DNA of 64,000 bases from Reyranella soli (GTDB taxonomy: Bacteria > Pseudomonadota > Alphaproteobacteria > Reyranellales > Reyranellaceae), in NCBI RefSeq assembly GCF_007992495.1, contig NZ_BKAJ01000004.1, positions 124,001 through 188,000 on the forward strand, given 5' to 3'. A program made the translations under genes and the position numbers. The notes beneath the pieces were generated by a model. The model saw only the letters and a program-made list of their open reading frames with translations, made no database searches and had not been told where the DNA came from. Numbering within the stretch: the first letter of the stretch is position 1; each line of letters starts with the position of its first letter. Positions 17,951 to 26,156 of the stretch are shown in pieces.

Positions 17951-19089
17951 CTTTTCCCGTAGTAGGCGAGAACGCCCTCGCAAACATAATCGAGCTGCGC
18001 CTTGTCCATGCCCGTGAACAAGGGCAGGGAGAGGCATTCCGACGCGTAGCGATCGCTGACCGGAAAGCTGTCACGGTCGAGATCCAAGGCGGAAAAGCAG
18101 GGCTGCCGGTGCAGCGGCACCGGATAGTGCAATCCCGTCTCGATGCCGCGTTCCTGGAGAAAGGCGCGGAGCGCGTCGCGCTCGGGCGTACGCACGACGT
18201 AGAGATGGAACACGTGATCCTTGTGGGCGACGCGCGGCAGCGCGAGCGGCAGGTGGGACAAGCGCTCGGCATAGGCGTTGGCCAAGCCCTTCCGCTCCTC
18301 GATCCAATCGGGCAACAGCCGAAGCTTGTGGTCCAACACCAGGCCCTGCACGCCCTCCATCCGGTAATTGAAGCCGAGCTCTGCATGGACATAGCGTTCG
18401 CTTTGCGCATGGTGGCGTAGGGCCCTCATGCGGGCGGCGGCGGCGCCATCCGAAGTGACCACCAACCCCGCCTCGCCGGCAGCGCCGAGGTTCTTTGCCG
18501 GATAGAAGCTGAAGCAACCGAACTTTCCGAGGGTGCCGGCGCGGCGCCCGTCATAGGTGGCGCCGATCGCCTGGGCCGCGTCCTCAATCACGGTGAGGCC
18601 ATGACGTTGGGCAAGGCTCTCGACGGCCGCCATGTCCGCTGGCTGGCCGTAGAGGTGCACAGGCACGATCGCCTTGGTCGCAGAGCTGAGGCGTCGTTCG
18701 GCGTCGGCGACGTCGATCGTGCCGCTGCCCTCCTCGACATCGCAAAGCACTGGCGTCGCGCCGACATAGAGCACCGCCCAGGCTGTTGCGATAAAGGTAT
18801 GCGACGGCAGGAGAACCTCGTCGCCTGGGCCGATGCCAGCGGCAATCAGGGCAAGGTGCAGGGCGGAGGTCCCTGAATTCACGCCGATCGCATGCGGCGT
18901 ACCCAGATACCCGGCGACGGATTGCTCGAAACGTTCGACCCAGGGACCGAGCGAGAAAGCGCTGTCGCTGAAGAGCTGGCGCAATTCGGCCATTGCCTCA
19001 GTGGCAATGGGGTTCCACTGATGCGAAAGGTCGGCAAACGGCACGCGGCTGACCGGCGCCACGTTTCGCAAGGAAGATGCTGCCTTCAT
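17947..19089 (-). CDS. DegT/DnrJ/EryC1/StrS sugar aminotransferase (second copy)
   Basis: 380 residues. PLP enzyme making an amino sugar from a keto-sugar nucleotide. The internal-aldimine lysine is in SFYPAKNLGAAGEAG, preceded by VIEDAAQAIGA. The HLYGQPADM segment is characteristic of 3-aminotransferases such as WbpE/WlbC. The family's GDAG reads GEAG here, a mild change. The ATG overlaps the stop of the hexapeptide acetyltransferase upstream, so aminotransferase and acetyltransferase are produced together, as in UDP-2,3-diacetamido sugar pathways. Distinct in sequence from the copy at 7972. Confidence 0.92.
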   Translation of the reverse strand: MKAASSLRNVAPVSRVPFADLSHQWNPIATEAMAELRQLFSDSAFSLGPWVERFEQSVAGYLGTPHAIGVNSGTSALHLALIAAGIGPGDEVLLPSHTFIATAWAVLYVGATPVLCDVEEGSGTIDVADAERRLSSATKAIVPVHLYGQPADMAAVESLAQRHGLTVIEDAAQAIGATYDGRRAGTLGKFGCFSFYPAKNLGAAGEAGLVVTSDGAAAARMRALRHHAQSERYVHAELGFNYRMEGVQGLVLDHKLRLLPDWIEERKGLANAYAERLSHLPLALPRVAHKDHVFHLYVVRTPERDALRAFLQERGIETGLHYPVPLHRQPCFSALDLDRDSFPVSDRYASECLSLPLFTGMDKAQLDYVCEGVLAYYGKS

Positions 19090-19574
19090 GCTGTATTTTT
19101 CTCCGCACGCGCGTCCCCGATCACCCGCGCCGGATTGCCGGCGACGACGGCATAATCCGGGACGTCCCGGGTCACCACGGCTCCCGCCCCAACCAGGGCG
19201 CCGACGCCGATCGTGAGACTGGCCAAAATGGTGGCGTTGCTTCCGATCGAAGCGCGCTGCCGTACACGCGTTCGCAGCAAGACCCAGTCTTGCTCCGTCT
19301 GCATCTCGCCGGTGTCGGTGGTTGCCCGGGGGTGATGGTCGTTGATGAACATGACGCCATGACCGATGAAGACCTCGTCTTCGATCTCCACCCCTTCGCA
19401 GATGAAGCTGTGGGACGAAATCTTGCAGTTGCGGCCGACCGTGGCGCCTTTCTGTATTTCCACGAAGCTTGCGATTTTGCTGCCGTCGCCGATGCGACAT
19501 CCGTACAAGTTCACCAGCTCCGGGTGCGGAATTTTGACGCCGGGACCGAGCACAACGTCTTCAGTAATCGACAA
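19086..19574 (-). CDS. WlbB/WbpD-like hexapeptide N-acetyltransferase
   Basis: 162 residues, almost entirely left-handed beta-helix repeats (GDGSKIASFVEIQKGATVG onward). The segment IGHGVMFINDHHPRAT closely resembles WlbB/WbpD enzymes, which acetylate the 3-amino group of UDP-2-acetamido-3-amino-dideoxy-glucuronate. Ends in VVAGNPARVIGDAR. I chose a TTG start because GGGGAGG lies four bases upstream; no ATG is available before the conserved start. It sits directly before and overlaps the aminotransferase that would make its substrate. Confidence 0.85.
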   Translation of the reverse strand: MSITEDVVLGPGVKIPHPELVNLYGCRIGDGSKIASFVEIQKGATVGRNCKISSHSFICEGVEIEDEVFIGHGVMFINDHHPRATTDTGEMQTEQDWVLLRTRVRQRASIGSNATILASLTIGVGALVGAGAVVTRDVPDYAVVAGNPARVIGDARAEKNTA

Positions 19575-19630
19575 TGGGCCTCCCCAGATCGTTGTGTCGA
19601 GCGAGTGCGAAGCTGAGAGATCGGCCTCTG

Positions 19631-21445
19631 CTACTCCGCCGCTTCCAGCCGCTGCTGGTTCTGCTTGGCTGCGATCTTGGCACGCGCCAGATCCTCGCCG
19701 CGCCGCTTGCTGAGCGCCGCTCCGCCGCCTGCCGTGTCCTTGAACAGCGCGAGCTTGTCCATGTCCTCTTCGACCACCGGCGACAGCGCGAGATCCATGT
19801 ACTCGTGGCGCTTGGGGTCGTGCATGACCTTCTGGCCGATGCGCCAGCCCTGCCAGGCGAGCTTGCCGTAGATCTTGAGCTTCTTCCAGGTCTCGAGCGC
19901 CAGCTTGTAGTGGAACACGCCGACCGGCTCGATCTTCATGCCGTAGCGGCGGTCGCGCCGGTACTTCATGCGGATGATGCCGCCTTCCAGCGGATGCACG
20001 CCCTCGGCCTCGAACATGATCTTGAACATGGTCATGAACTGGGCCGGCTCGGCCGGGTTGCGGCCGGGGATGGCGCCGTGGCGGCGCGCCACCGTCTCGA
20101 TGTGCTCGGGCGTGTAATAGGTCCGCCAGGCGTCGCGGTAGGTCTGCTCGTACTCGGCATCGCTCATCTTGGGATGATGGACGACGCGGTGATGCAGGTC
20201 GTACTTGTTGAGGTCGGGGTCCATCCAGACCCCCTTCTTCCACAGCGTCTGGTGGTCCTCGGAGCCCGGCAGCGGCGTCAGCATGAAGAGCTCGAGGATG
20301 TCGAGCGGCAGCTCCTTCTTGATGATCTCCATGTCGCGCAGGATCGATTCGCGCGTGTCGCCGGGGAAGCCCAGGATGTAACCCGCCCAGGTCGAGGCGC
20401 CGCTGGTGTGCCACGCCTGCAGCATCTTGCGGTATTCGGTGATCTTGTTCTGGCGCTTCTTGGCGGCCAGCAGGTTGTCCGGGTTGACGTTCTCCAGTCC
20501 GATGAACACGCGATAGACGCCGGCCCAGCGCGCCTTATGGATGAAGTTCGGGATGCGATGGCACTGGGTGTCGACCTGGATGATCAGCGAGACCGAGATG
20601 CCCTCGTTCTCCTTGAGCTCGATCAGCCGGTCGAAGAAGTCCTCCCAATGCTTGTTGCGGGCCATGTTGTCGTCGGTGATGAAGAACGACGTGATGCCCT
20701 GCTTGTAGTTCTCGCGCACGATCGCTTCGAGGTCGTCGGCGGTGCGGAAGCGGCTCTTGCGGCCCTGCACGTTGATGATGGTGCAGAACGAGCACTGGAA
20801 CGGGCAGCCGCGGCCCAGGTCGAAGCTCGACTTCTTGCCCTCGTTGCGCGCCAGCGCCGCGGGCGGCAGGTGAGGGGTCGGCGCATTCTCGATGCCCGGC
20901 AGGTCGTCCATGTAGTTGTAGAGCGGCTTCATCGTGCCGTTCCACGCATCGAGCAGGATCGTGTCGAGCCGGCCTTCCTCCGCCTCTCCGGCGAAGATCG
21001 AGATGCCCATGTCCATCGCCGCCTGGATCTCGGGCGGGACGACGGGCAGCATCGACAGGCAGCCGGCGGCATGGAAGCCGCCCATCGCCACCGGCAGGCC
21101 GAGCTTGATGAACTGGCGGGCGAGGTCGACGGCGCGCGGGAACTGGTTGGACTGCACGCCAACCATGCAGATCAGCGCCTTGCCACCACTGCGGCGGACC
21201 TCGGCGGCGATGCGGTCGGCCTGTACGCGGGTGTTGGTCTCGTCGTACGGCTTGATGAGGACGTCTACATCCGGGCCGAAAATCTCACGCTGCCGGCAAT
21301 CAGCGCCCAGGCCGTAGAGGGCGGCCAGCGTGTTGGACGGAATGTGGGATCTGAGCCAGGTGATCGGATAGCCGTCGTCGTCATAGTGCGTCGGCTTGAT
21401 CAGGACCAAGTGAAAATTAGTACGCTTCTGCACGGCACCGCCCAT
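19631..21445 (-). CDS. B12-binding-domain radical SAM protein
   Basis: 604 residues. The N-terminal part has the alternating pattern of a cobalamin-binding domain (ALICMVGVQSNQ, then VAMGGFHAAG near 119-128). The radical SAM cluster motif C214-x3-C218-x2-C221 (GCPFQCSFCT) follows. The rest holds the usual TIM-barrel signatures (FITDDNMAR, FIGLENVNPDN, YILGFPGDT). Such proteins methylate or rearrange unactivated carbons, often in lipid or natural-product pathways. The start is the ATG before QKRTNFHLVLIKP. It ends 56 bases before the WlbB-like gene, so it may lead that minus-strand operon. Confidence 0.88.
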   Translation of the reverse strand: MGGAVQKRTNFHLVLIKPTHYDDDGYPITWLRSHIPSNTLAALYGLGADCRQREIFGPDVDVLIKPYDETNTRVQADRIAAEVRRSGGKALICMVGVQSNQFPRAVDLARQFIKLGLPVAMGGFHAAGCLSMLPVVPPEIQAAMDMGISIFAGEAEEGRLDTILLDAWNGTMKPLYNYMDDLPGIENAPTPHLPPAALARNEGKKSSFDLGRGCPFQCSFCTIINVQGRKSRFRTADDLEAIVRENYKQGITSFFITDDNMARNKHWEDFFDRLIELKENEGISVSLIIQVDTQCHRIPNFIHKARWAGVYRVFIGLENVNPDNLLAAKKRQNKITEYRKMLQAWHTSGASTWAGYILGFPGDTRESILRDMEIIKKELPLDILELFMLTPLPGSEDHQTLWKKGVWMDPDLNKYDLHHRVVHHPKMSDAEYEQTYRDAWRTYYTPEHIETVARRHGAIPGRNPAEPAQFMTMFKIMFEAEGVHPLEGGIIRMKYRRDRRYGMKIEPVGVFHYKLALETWKKLKIYGKLAWQGWRIGQKVMHDPKRHEYMDLALSPVVEEDMDKLALFKDTAGGGAALSKRRGEDLARAKIAAKQNQQRLEAAE

Positions 21446-21750
21446 CGCGGAAATATCTCCCAAGGCACAATCCCGCGTGCGGCTCTTCTCGAGCGACTGC
21501 CACCGCTCAACGGCATCCCCCGGCCACAATGCGCTGCGCCGCCCTACAACGCAACTGCACCAGGCAGATAATCACAGTTTCCTGGTAGGATTATTGCCAC
21601 AACATCTAGGGCTTTCATAGGGCGAGCCACGCGATTGGCGAGACTGCCCCATGCCGAGCCGGTAATTGCAGTCCGCGGCCCAAAAGCGCACGGTCGGCGT
21701 CCCTGAGAGGCGCCAGCAAGGCGTTGGCCGGGGGAGGGAACGAACAAGAC
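21446..21750. other. Divergent intergenic region
   Basis: About 305 bases between the radical SAM gene and the MFS gene, which diverge. It should contain both promoters. I see no clear dyad, riboswitch or small gene. A short AT-richer patch around 21567-21612 is the most promoter-like part, but no good -35/-10 pair could be assigned. Confidence 0.4.
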
Positions 21751-23001
21751 GTGAGTCTCACTGCGCGTGTACCGGCGCTGGCGCCGTTCCAGGTCCGGAG
21801 CTTCCGCTATCAATGGCCGGCCGACCTGCTGGCCTCCTGGGCCTTCGAGATGGAAGGCGTGATCCTGGGCTGGTTTGTGCTGGTCTCCACCGGGTCGGTC
21901 CTGGCGCTGGCCGTTTTCGGCTCCCTCCAGTTCCTCGGCACCCTGATCTCGCCGCTGTTCGGCATGGCCGGCGACCGAGTCGGCAACCGCAAGGTGCTGT
22001 GCCTGATGCGCGCCACCTATCTCGCCGTGGCGAGCGCGTTGGCGGCCCTGTTCCTGAGCGGCCTGGCCGCGCCGTGGTCGGTCTTCGTGCTGGCCACGAT
22101 CATGGGCCTGGTCAGGCCGTCCGACATCACGCTGCGCAACCTGCTGGTCGGCGAGACCATGCCGTCGAATTACCTGATGCGCGCCATGGGCGTGTCGCGC
22201 ACGACGGCGGATTCGGCACGCATCGTAGGTGCGCTGTCGGGAGCGGGGCTGGTCGCCTTGCTTGGATCGGGTATGGCCTATCTCGGTGTCTGCTTCTTCT
22301 ATGCGGCGAGCCTCGCCCTGACCTTCAATGTCGGCGTGAGGCGGCTGCGCGTGCTGGGCGAGGAGCCTGCCCACGCCTCGCCGTTGCGCGCCCTGCGCGA
22401 AGGCTTCGCCTATGTCTGGTCGACACCGGACATGCGGGCGGTGATGCTGCTCGCCTTCCTTGTGAACCTCGCCGCCTATCCGCTGATCGGCTCGCTGTTG
22501 GCCTATGTCGCCAAGGACATCTACGGCCTTGGCCAGACCGGGCTCGGTTGGTTGATCGCCTGCTTTGCCGGCGGTGCCCTCACCGGCTCGATCGCGATCT
22601 CGACGTTCGGCGCTGTCATCCGTCCCGCCCGCACCACGCTGGTCTGCGCCGTCCTGTGGTTTTCCCTCAACCTCGCCTTCTCCTGGATCGAGATCCCGCT
22701 CCTGGGGCAGATCGTCCTGTTCGTCTCGGGTTTCGTACAAAGCTTCTGCATGATCCCCATGGCGGTGCTGCTGTTGCGCGTCGCCAATCCGGCCTTCCGC
22801 GGCCGCGTCATGGGCGTGCGCATGCTGGCGGTCTACGGCATGGCCATCGGCCTGCTGGCGGCCGGGCCGCTGGTCGAGCACACTGGTTTCGCCGTGACCG
22901 GCACGATCTTCAGCCTGGTCGGAATCGTCTTCACGGTGGTGGTCGGCGTGTGCTGGCGCCGTCATCTCTGGGATGTCGGCGCCGACGCCAACGCGCGCTA
23001 G
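21751..23001 (+). CDS. MFS transporter
   Basis: About 416 residues with roughly 10-12 membrane helices. The GMAGDRVGNRKVL segment between helices 2 and 3 is the classic major-facilitator motif A, and SSPLAR-type linker charges follow between the two halves. It resembles the MFS_3/enterobactin-exporter-like group, so an export role is likely but the substrate is unknown. The start is uncertain: GTG at 21751 (VSLTARVPALAPF) or TTG at 21724. The next gene, an LpxR-like outer-membrane protein, begins 35 bases downstream and may be co-transcribed. Confidence 0.85.
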   Translation: MSLTARVPALAPFQVRSFRYQWPADLLASWAFEMEGVILGWFVLVSTGSVLALAVFGSLQFLGTLISPLFGMAGDRVGNRKVLCLMRATYLAVASALAALFLSGLAAPWSVFVLATIMGLVRPSDITLRNLLVGETMPSNYLMRAMGVSRTTADSARIVGALSGAGLVALLGSGMAYLGVCFFYAASLALTFNVGVRRLRVLGEEPAHASPLRALREGFAYVWSTPDMRAVMLLAFLVNLAAYPLIGSLLAYVAKDIYGLGQTGLGWLIACFAGGALTGSIAISTFGAVIRPARTTLVCAVLWFSLNLAFSWIEIPLLGQIVLFVSGFVQSFCMIPMAVLLLRVANPAFRGRVMGVRMLAVYGMAIGLLAAGPLVEHTGFAVTGTIFSLVGIVFTVVVGVCWRRHLWDVGADANAR

Positions 23002-23036
23002 GAGCAACCCCGTGGCCTCGGCCACGTTGGCAGGCG

Positions 23037-24131
23037 ATGCAGGTCCGTATCGCCAAGGCCGCCCTCCTCGCGACAATGTTCACGGCGGGCCTTTTCGCCG
23101 CCGAGGCGTGGGCCGACGACCCGCCACCGCCGCCACCCTCGGCGACCGAAAGCGAAAGCCGCAGCATCTTCGTTTTCCAGGTCGAGAACGACGTCTTCAA
23201 TCGATTCAGCCCGACCGACCGCGACTATACGAACGGCGTGCGCATCGGCTGGCTGTCACCGGCGATCACCGTCATGCCGCCCGGGATCGTCGCCATGACC
23301 ACGGTGCCGACTTTTTTTGGCGAGCCCCAGTCCGACTCGGTGGTGCGCCGCGTCGGCGTGTCGTTCGGCCAGAACATCTACACACCCGACAATACGTTCA
23401 CCTCGCAGCCCATCTACAACGACCGGCCCTATGCGGCGTGGCTCTATGCCAGCTTCGCCCTGCAATACACCTACAAGCGACGCGACGAGAAAACGGGCAT
23501 TCAGGAACCGGTACGGCTCGACACGCTGCAACTCGACCTCGGCGTGATCGGACCGGCGGCCGGCGGCGAGTTCGTGCAGAACAACTTCCACAACATCATC
23601 GGCGTCGCCCAGGCCAACGGCTGGGCCAACCAGCTGCACAACGAGCCGACCATCGGCCTCGGCTTCGAACGGCGCTGGCGCACCGGCCGCACGGTCTTGT
23701 TCGACGATCCCAAGCTCGAGGTCGATTTCATCCCGCGCATCGGCGCGGCGCTGGGAAACGTGGCGATCTACGGCGATGTCGGCGGCACGGCCCGCATTGG
23801 CAAGAACCTGCGTGACGATTTCGGGCCACCGCGCCCCCGGCCCGCGCTGCCCGGCTCGGAAGCCTTCATCGGCGACGGCAGCTTCGGCTGGTATCTGTTC
23901 GCCGGCGTTGATGGCCAGGTGGTCGGCCGCAATATCTTCCTCGACGGCAATACCGACGGCTACAGCCTGCGGGTGTCGCACCGGCCGTTCGTCGCCGAAG
24001 CCCAGGCGGGCCTTGCCGTCACGTATCACGGCGTGCGCCTCACCTACACGCAGGTGCTGCGCACGCCGGACTTCTACGAGCAGAACCGCTGGACGCAGTT
24101 CGGCTCGATCAACGTGACATTCAGGTACTGA
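23037..24131 (+). CDS. LpxR-family outer-membrane lipid A deacylase
   Basis: 364 residues with a signal peptide (cleavage probably after AWA, residue 26) and a proline-rich spacer. The mature region matches LpxR (DUF2219, PF09982): F-x-x-ENDVF around 46-54 and RDYTNGVRIGW at 62-72, covering the Asn-Asp and Thr residues that form the calcium/active site. A string of alternating amphipathic strands ends in an aromatic C-terminus (NVTFRY), typical of outer-membrane barrels. LpxR removes the 3'-acyloxyacyl group of lipid A, altering immune recognition and permeability. Activity here is inferred from family. Confidence 0.85.
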   Translation: MQVRIAKAALLATMFTAGLFAAEAWADDPPPPPPSATESESRSIFVFQVENDVFNRFSPTDRDYTNGVRIGWLSPAITVMPPGIVAMTTVPTFFGEPQSDSVVRRVGVSFGQNIYTPDNTFTSQPIYNDRPYAAWLYASFALQYTYKRRDEKTGIQEPVRLDTLQLDLGVIGPAAGGEFVQNNFHNIIGVAQANGWANQLHNEPTIGLGFERRWRTGRTVLFDDPKLEVDFIPRIGAALGNVAIYGDVGGTARIGKNLRDDFGPPRPRPALPGSEAFIGDGSFGWYLFAGVDGQVVGRNIFLDGNTDGYSLRVSHRPFVAEAQAGLAVTYHGVRLTYTQVLRTPDFYEQNRWTQFGSINVTFRY

Positions 24132-24149
24132 CGAGCTGCCGAGGGGACG

Positions 24150-24305
24150 TCAGAGGCGTCCCATCAGCAGCAAAATGATCAGGATGATCAGGATCAGGCC
24201 GACGCCGCCGCTGGGGTAGTAGCCCCAGCCGCTGCTGTACGGCCATGTCGGCAGGGCACCAATCAGGATGAGGATCAGGATGATCAGCAGGATGGTGCCC
24301 AGCAT
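24150..24305 (-). CDS. DUF3309-type small hydrophobic protein
   Basis: 51 residues: a leucine/isoleucine-rich helix (MLGTILLIILILILIGALP), a short WPYSSGWGYYPSGG loop and a second hydrophobic helix ending in MGRL. This helix-GWGYYPSGG-helix layout is the DUF3309 family, small membrane peptides of unknown function common in proteobacteria. AAGGAG sits at ideal distance before the ATG. It lies just downstream of the superoxide dismutase gene on the same strand, with 12 bases between them, so stress-linked co-expression is plausible. Confidence 0.85.
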   Translation of the reverse strand: MLGTILLIILILILIGALPTWPYSSGWGYYPSGGVGLILIILIILLLMGRL

Positions 24306-24317
24306 GACGACTCCTTC

Positions 24318-24929
24318 CTAGCCGAGATTTTGCTCGGCGAACGACCAGTTGATGAGCTTCTCCATCCACGCCTGGATGTGATCCGGGCGGCGGTTCTGGA
24401 AGTCGAGGTAGTAGGCGTGCTCCCACACATCGGCGACCAGCAGCGGCTTGCCGCCGTGAGCCAGCGGCGTGTCGGCATTGGAGGTCGTCTCGATGGCGAG
24501 CTTGCCGTCCTTGGCGACGAGCCACGCCCAGCCACTGCCGAACTGGCCAACCGCGGCGGTCTTGAAGGCCGCCATGAACTTGTCGAGGCCGCCGAAGCTC
24601 TCCTCGATCAGCGGCTTGATCTTGCCCGTCGGCGTGCTGCCCTTGGGCGTCATGCTGTGCCAGTAGAAGTCGTGGTTCCAGACCTGGGCGGCATTGTTGA
24701 AAATGCCCTTGGCCTTCTCGTCCTTGACCGACTTCTTGATGATTTCGACCAGCGACAGCTCGGCGTACGGCGTGCCCTCGATCAGCTTGTTGAGATTGTC
24801 CACATAGGCCTTGTGATGTTTGGCGTGGTGGAAGGAGATGGTGTTCGCGGAAATGACGGGCGCCAGCGCGTCATCGGCGTAGGGAAGCTTGGGGAGGGTG
24901 AACGGGGACTTTCCTTGGTCCAGGGGCAT
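24318..24929 (-). CDS. sodB: Iron/manganese superoxide dismutase
   Basis: 203 residues; converts superoxide to oxygen and hydrogen peroxide in the cytoplasm. Ligands are visible: H34 in FHHAKHHKAYV, H86 in VWNHDFYW, and D and H in DVWEHAYYLDFQNRR. Sequence style (AAFKTAAVGQFGSGWAWLV) is closest to the iron type. The ATG at 24929 is chosen because residues before it in the longer frame lack family similarity. It probably shares a transcript with the DUF3309 gene downstream. Other iron/oxidative genes (bacterioferritin, its ferredoxin) follow within 1.2 kb. Confidence 0.93.
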   Translation of the reverse strand: MPLDQGKSPFTLPKLPYADDALAPVISANTISFHHAKHHKAYVDNLNKLIEGTPYAELSLVEIIKKSVKDEKAKGIFNNAAQVWNHDFYWHSMTPKGSTPTGKIKPLIEESFGGLDKFMAAFKTAAVGQFGSGWAWLVAKDGKLAIETTSNADTPLAHGGKPLLVADVWEHAYYLDFQNRRPDHIQAWMEKLINWSFAEQNLG

Positions 24930-25101
24930 AACGCGTACTCCGGCTAACCCGACGAACAGGTCGAGTGGGCTGTGGATGGATGGTTGAACGTCCGACTTGC
25001 GCCGACGTTGCGGCGCGCCGGACGGCGGCAGGGTGCCACAGCAACCTTGGCAGAAACATGACGTTAGGGCCTGCGGCGAGTTCGCGCGCAAGGAGACCCC
25101 C

Positions 25102-25176
25102 GTGAACGGGATCATTTATCTGGTCGGCCTGATCGTCATCGTCATGGCGATCCTCTCGTTCGTCGGCATCCGCTGA
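25102..25176 (+). CDS. 24-residue single-helix membrane peptide
   Basis: A GTG with AAGGAG about seven bases upstream opens VNGIIYLVGLIVIVMAILSF followed by VGIR and a TGA. The peptide is one transmembrane helix with a positively charged C-terminus. The form (x-x-I-(I/V)-Y-L-(V/I)-G-L-hydrophobic-SF-(V/L)-G-x-R) resembles tiny, usually unannotated membrane peptides seen in rhizobial genomes. Too short for normal gene finders. The good ribosome site and regular hydrophobic pattern make it credible; function unknown. Confidence 0.6.
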   Translation: MNGIIYLVGLIVIVMAILSFVGIR

Positions 25177-25185
25177 TCGCTGTTA

Positions 25186-25249
25186 CCCCGAGCGAAGCGA
25201 GGGGCCTTTAACGATCCGGAAAGGTCCCTCGCTATCGCTCGGGATGACA
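25186..25249. repeat. Palindromic intergenic repeat, family A copy 1
   Basis: Inverted arms CCCGAGCGAAGCGAGGG and CCCTCGCTATCGCTCGGG around an AT-containing loop, ending in GGATGACAG. The same element occurs at 26682-26748 and 40711-40780. It is a REP-like element; as a hairpin it may also terminate transcription of the small gene before it. Confidence 0.75.
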
Positions 25250-25399
25250 GCCAACAGCGCGCAAGTGAGAACGACTTGCGCGATCGAGTGCGTTGCACGC
25301 AGATTTTTTTAGCGAACGGTTCTCAGTCGCGCACTCTTCGGTTGCATCAATGTATTCGCGGAGTATCTCTCTAGGCGAACGCGTACCGAGGAGGCCGCC

Positions 25400-25885
25400 A
25401 TGCAGGGCAATCCACAAATCGTTGCCGAGCTCAACAAGCTGCTGAAGAACGAGCTCACCGCGATCAACCAGTACTTCCTGCATGCCCGCATGATGGGGCA
25501 CTGGGGCTTCGAGCGGATGGCCAAGAAGATCTACGAAGAATCGATCGGTGAGATGAAGCACGCCGACAAGCTGATGAAGCGCATCCTGGTGCTCGACGGC
25601 CTTCCCAATCTGCAGGATCTAGGCCGGCTCGCCGTCGGCGAGACCGTGGTGGAATGCCTGCGGGCCGATCTTCAGCTGGAGACCGAGGCGCGCACCGCGC
25701 TCGTCGCCGCGGTGACTCTCTGCGAGTCGAGCAAGGACTATGTCAGCCGCGAGATCGTCGTCGACATCCTGGAGGATGCCGAAGAGCACATCGACTTCCT
25801 GGAGACCGAGCTGTCGCTGGTCGACAAGGTCGGCGAGCAGAACTACCTGCAGACGCAGATCGGCGAAGGCAAGGAATCGAGCTAG
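25400..25885 (+). CDS. bfr: Bacterioferritin
   Basis: 161 residues, the normal length. Forms 24-mer iron-storage shells with heme at subunit interfaces. The heme methionine is M52 and ferroxidase residues E18, E51, H54, E94 and H130 align with the E. coli protein. Position 127, a glutamate ligand in the E. coli enzyme, is alanine here ([14 protein letters not shown]), with glutamates shifted to 128-129. So the ferroxidase site may be altered. The ATG has a GAGGAGG-type ribosome site. The bacterioferritin-associated ferredoxin gene is convergent just downstream. Confidence 0.93.
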   Translation: MQGNPQIVAELNKLLKNELTAINQYFLHARMMGHWGFERMAKKIYEESIGEMKHADKLMKRILVLDGLPNLQDLGRLAVGETVVECLRADLQLETEARTALVAAVTLCESSKDYVSREIVVDILEDAEEHIDFLETELSLVDKVGEQNYLQTQIGEGKESS

Positions 25886-25931
25886 CGGGAGCGCGGGCCT
25901 CTGGCGGGCCAGAGGCCCGCGCTCCCAAAGA

Positions 25932-26135
25932 CTAATCAGCCGCCAGAAGGTTGGGCGCCACGGCTTGGTCGCGGGCAATGGTCTGTGAGATGCGCTCGCG
26001 CATGTCGCAGGCGCAGCTGCCGCATTGAGGGGCCTTGCCGCAGGCGCGAAAGACGTCGGCGGGACGGCGGGCGCCCGCACGGACGGCGGCATCGATTTCG
26101 CGTTCCCGAATGGCTTGGCAGATGCAGATGAACAT
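25932..26135 (-). CDS. bfd: Bacterioferritin-associated ferredoxin
   Basis: 67 residues. The pattern C4-x-C6 at the N-terminus (MFICICQAIRERE) and C-GKAPQ-C-x2-C later is the [2Fe-2S] BFD-like fold (PF04324). Bfd delivers electrons to bacterioferritin so that stored iron is released during iron starvation. It is convergent with bfr, so the two are separately regulated, which fits opposite needs. A near-palindromic Fur-box-like sequence lies 22-48 bases upstream of its ATG. Confidence 0.92.
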   Translation of the reverse strand: MFICICQAIREREIDAAVRAGARRPADVFRACGKAPQCGSCACDMRERISQTIARDQAVAPNLLAAD

Positions 26136-26156
26136 GCCCTTGCGCCGCGTTTCCTA

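Noticed and set aside
19574..21571. 665-codon frame antisense to the radical SAM gene
   Set aside because: The minus strand has an intact radical SAM protein with CxxxCxxC; the plus frame shows no motif.
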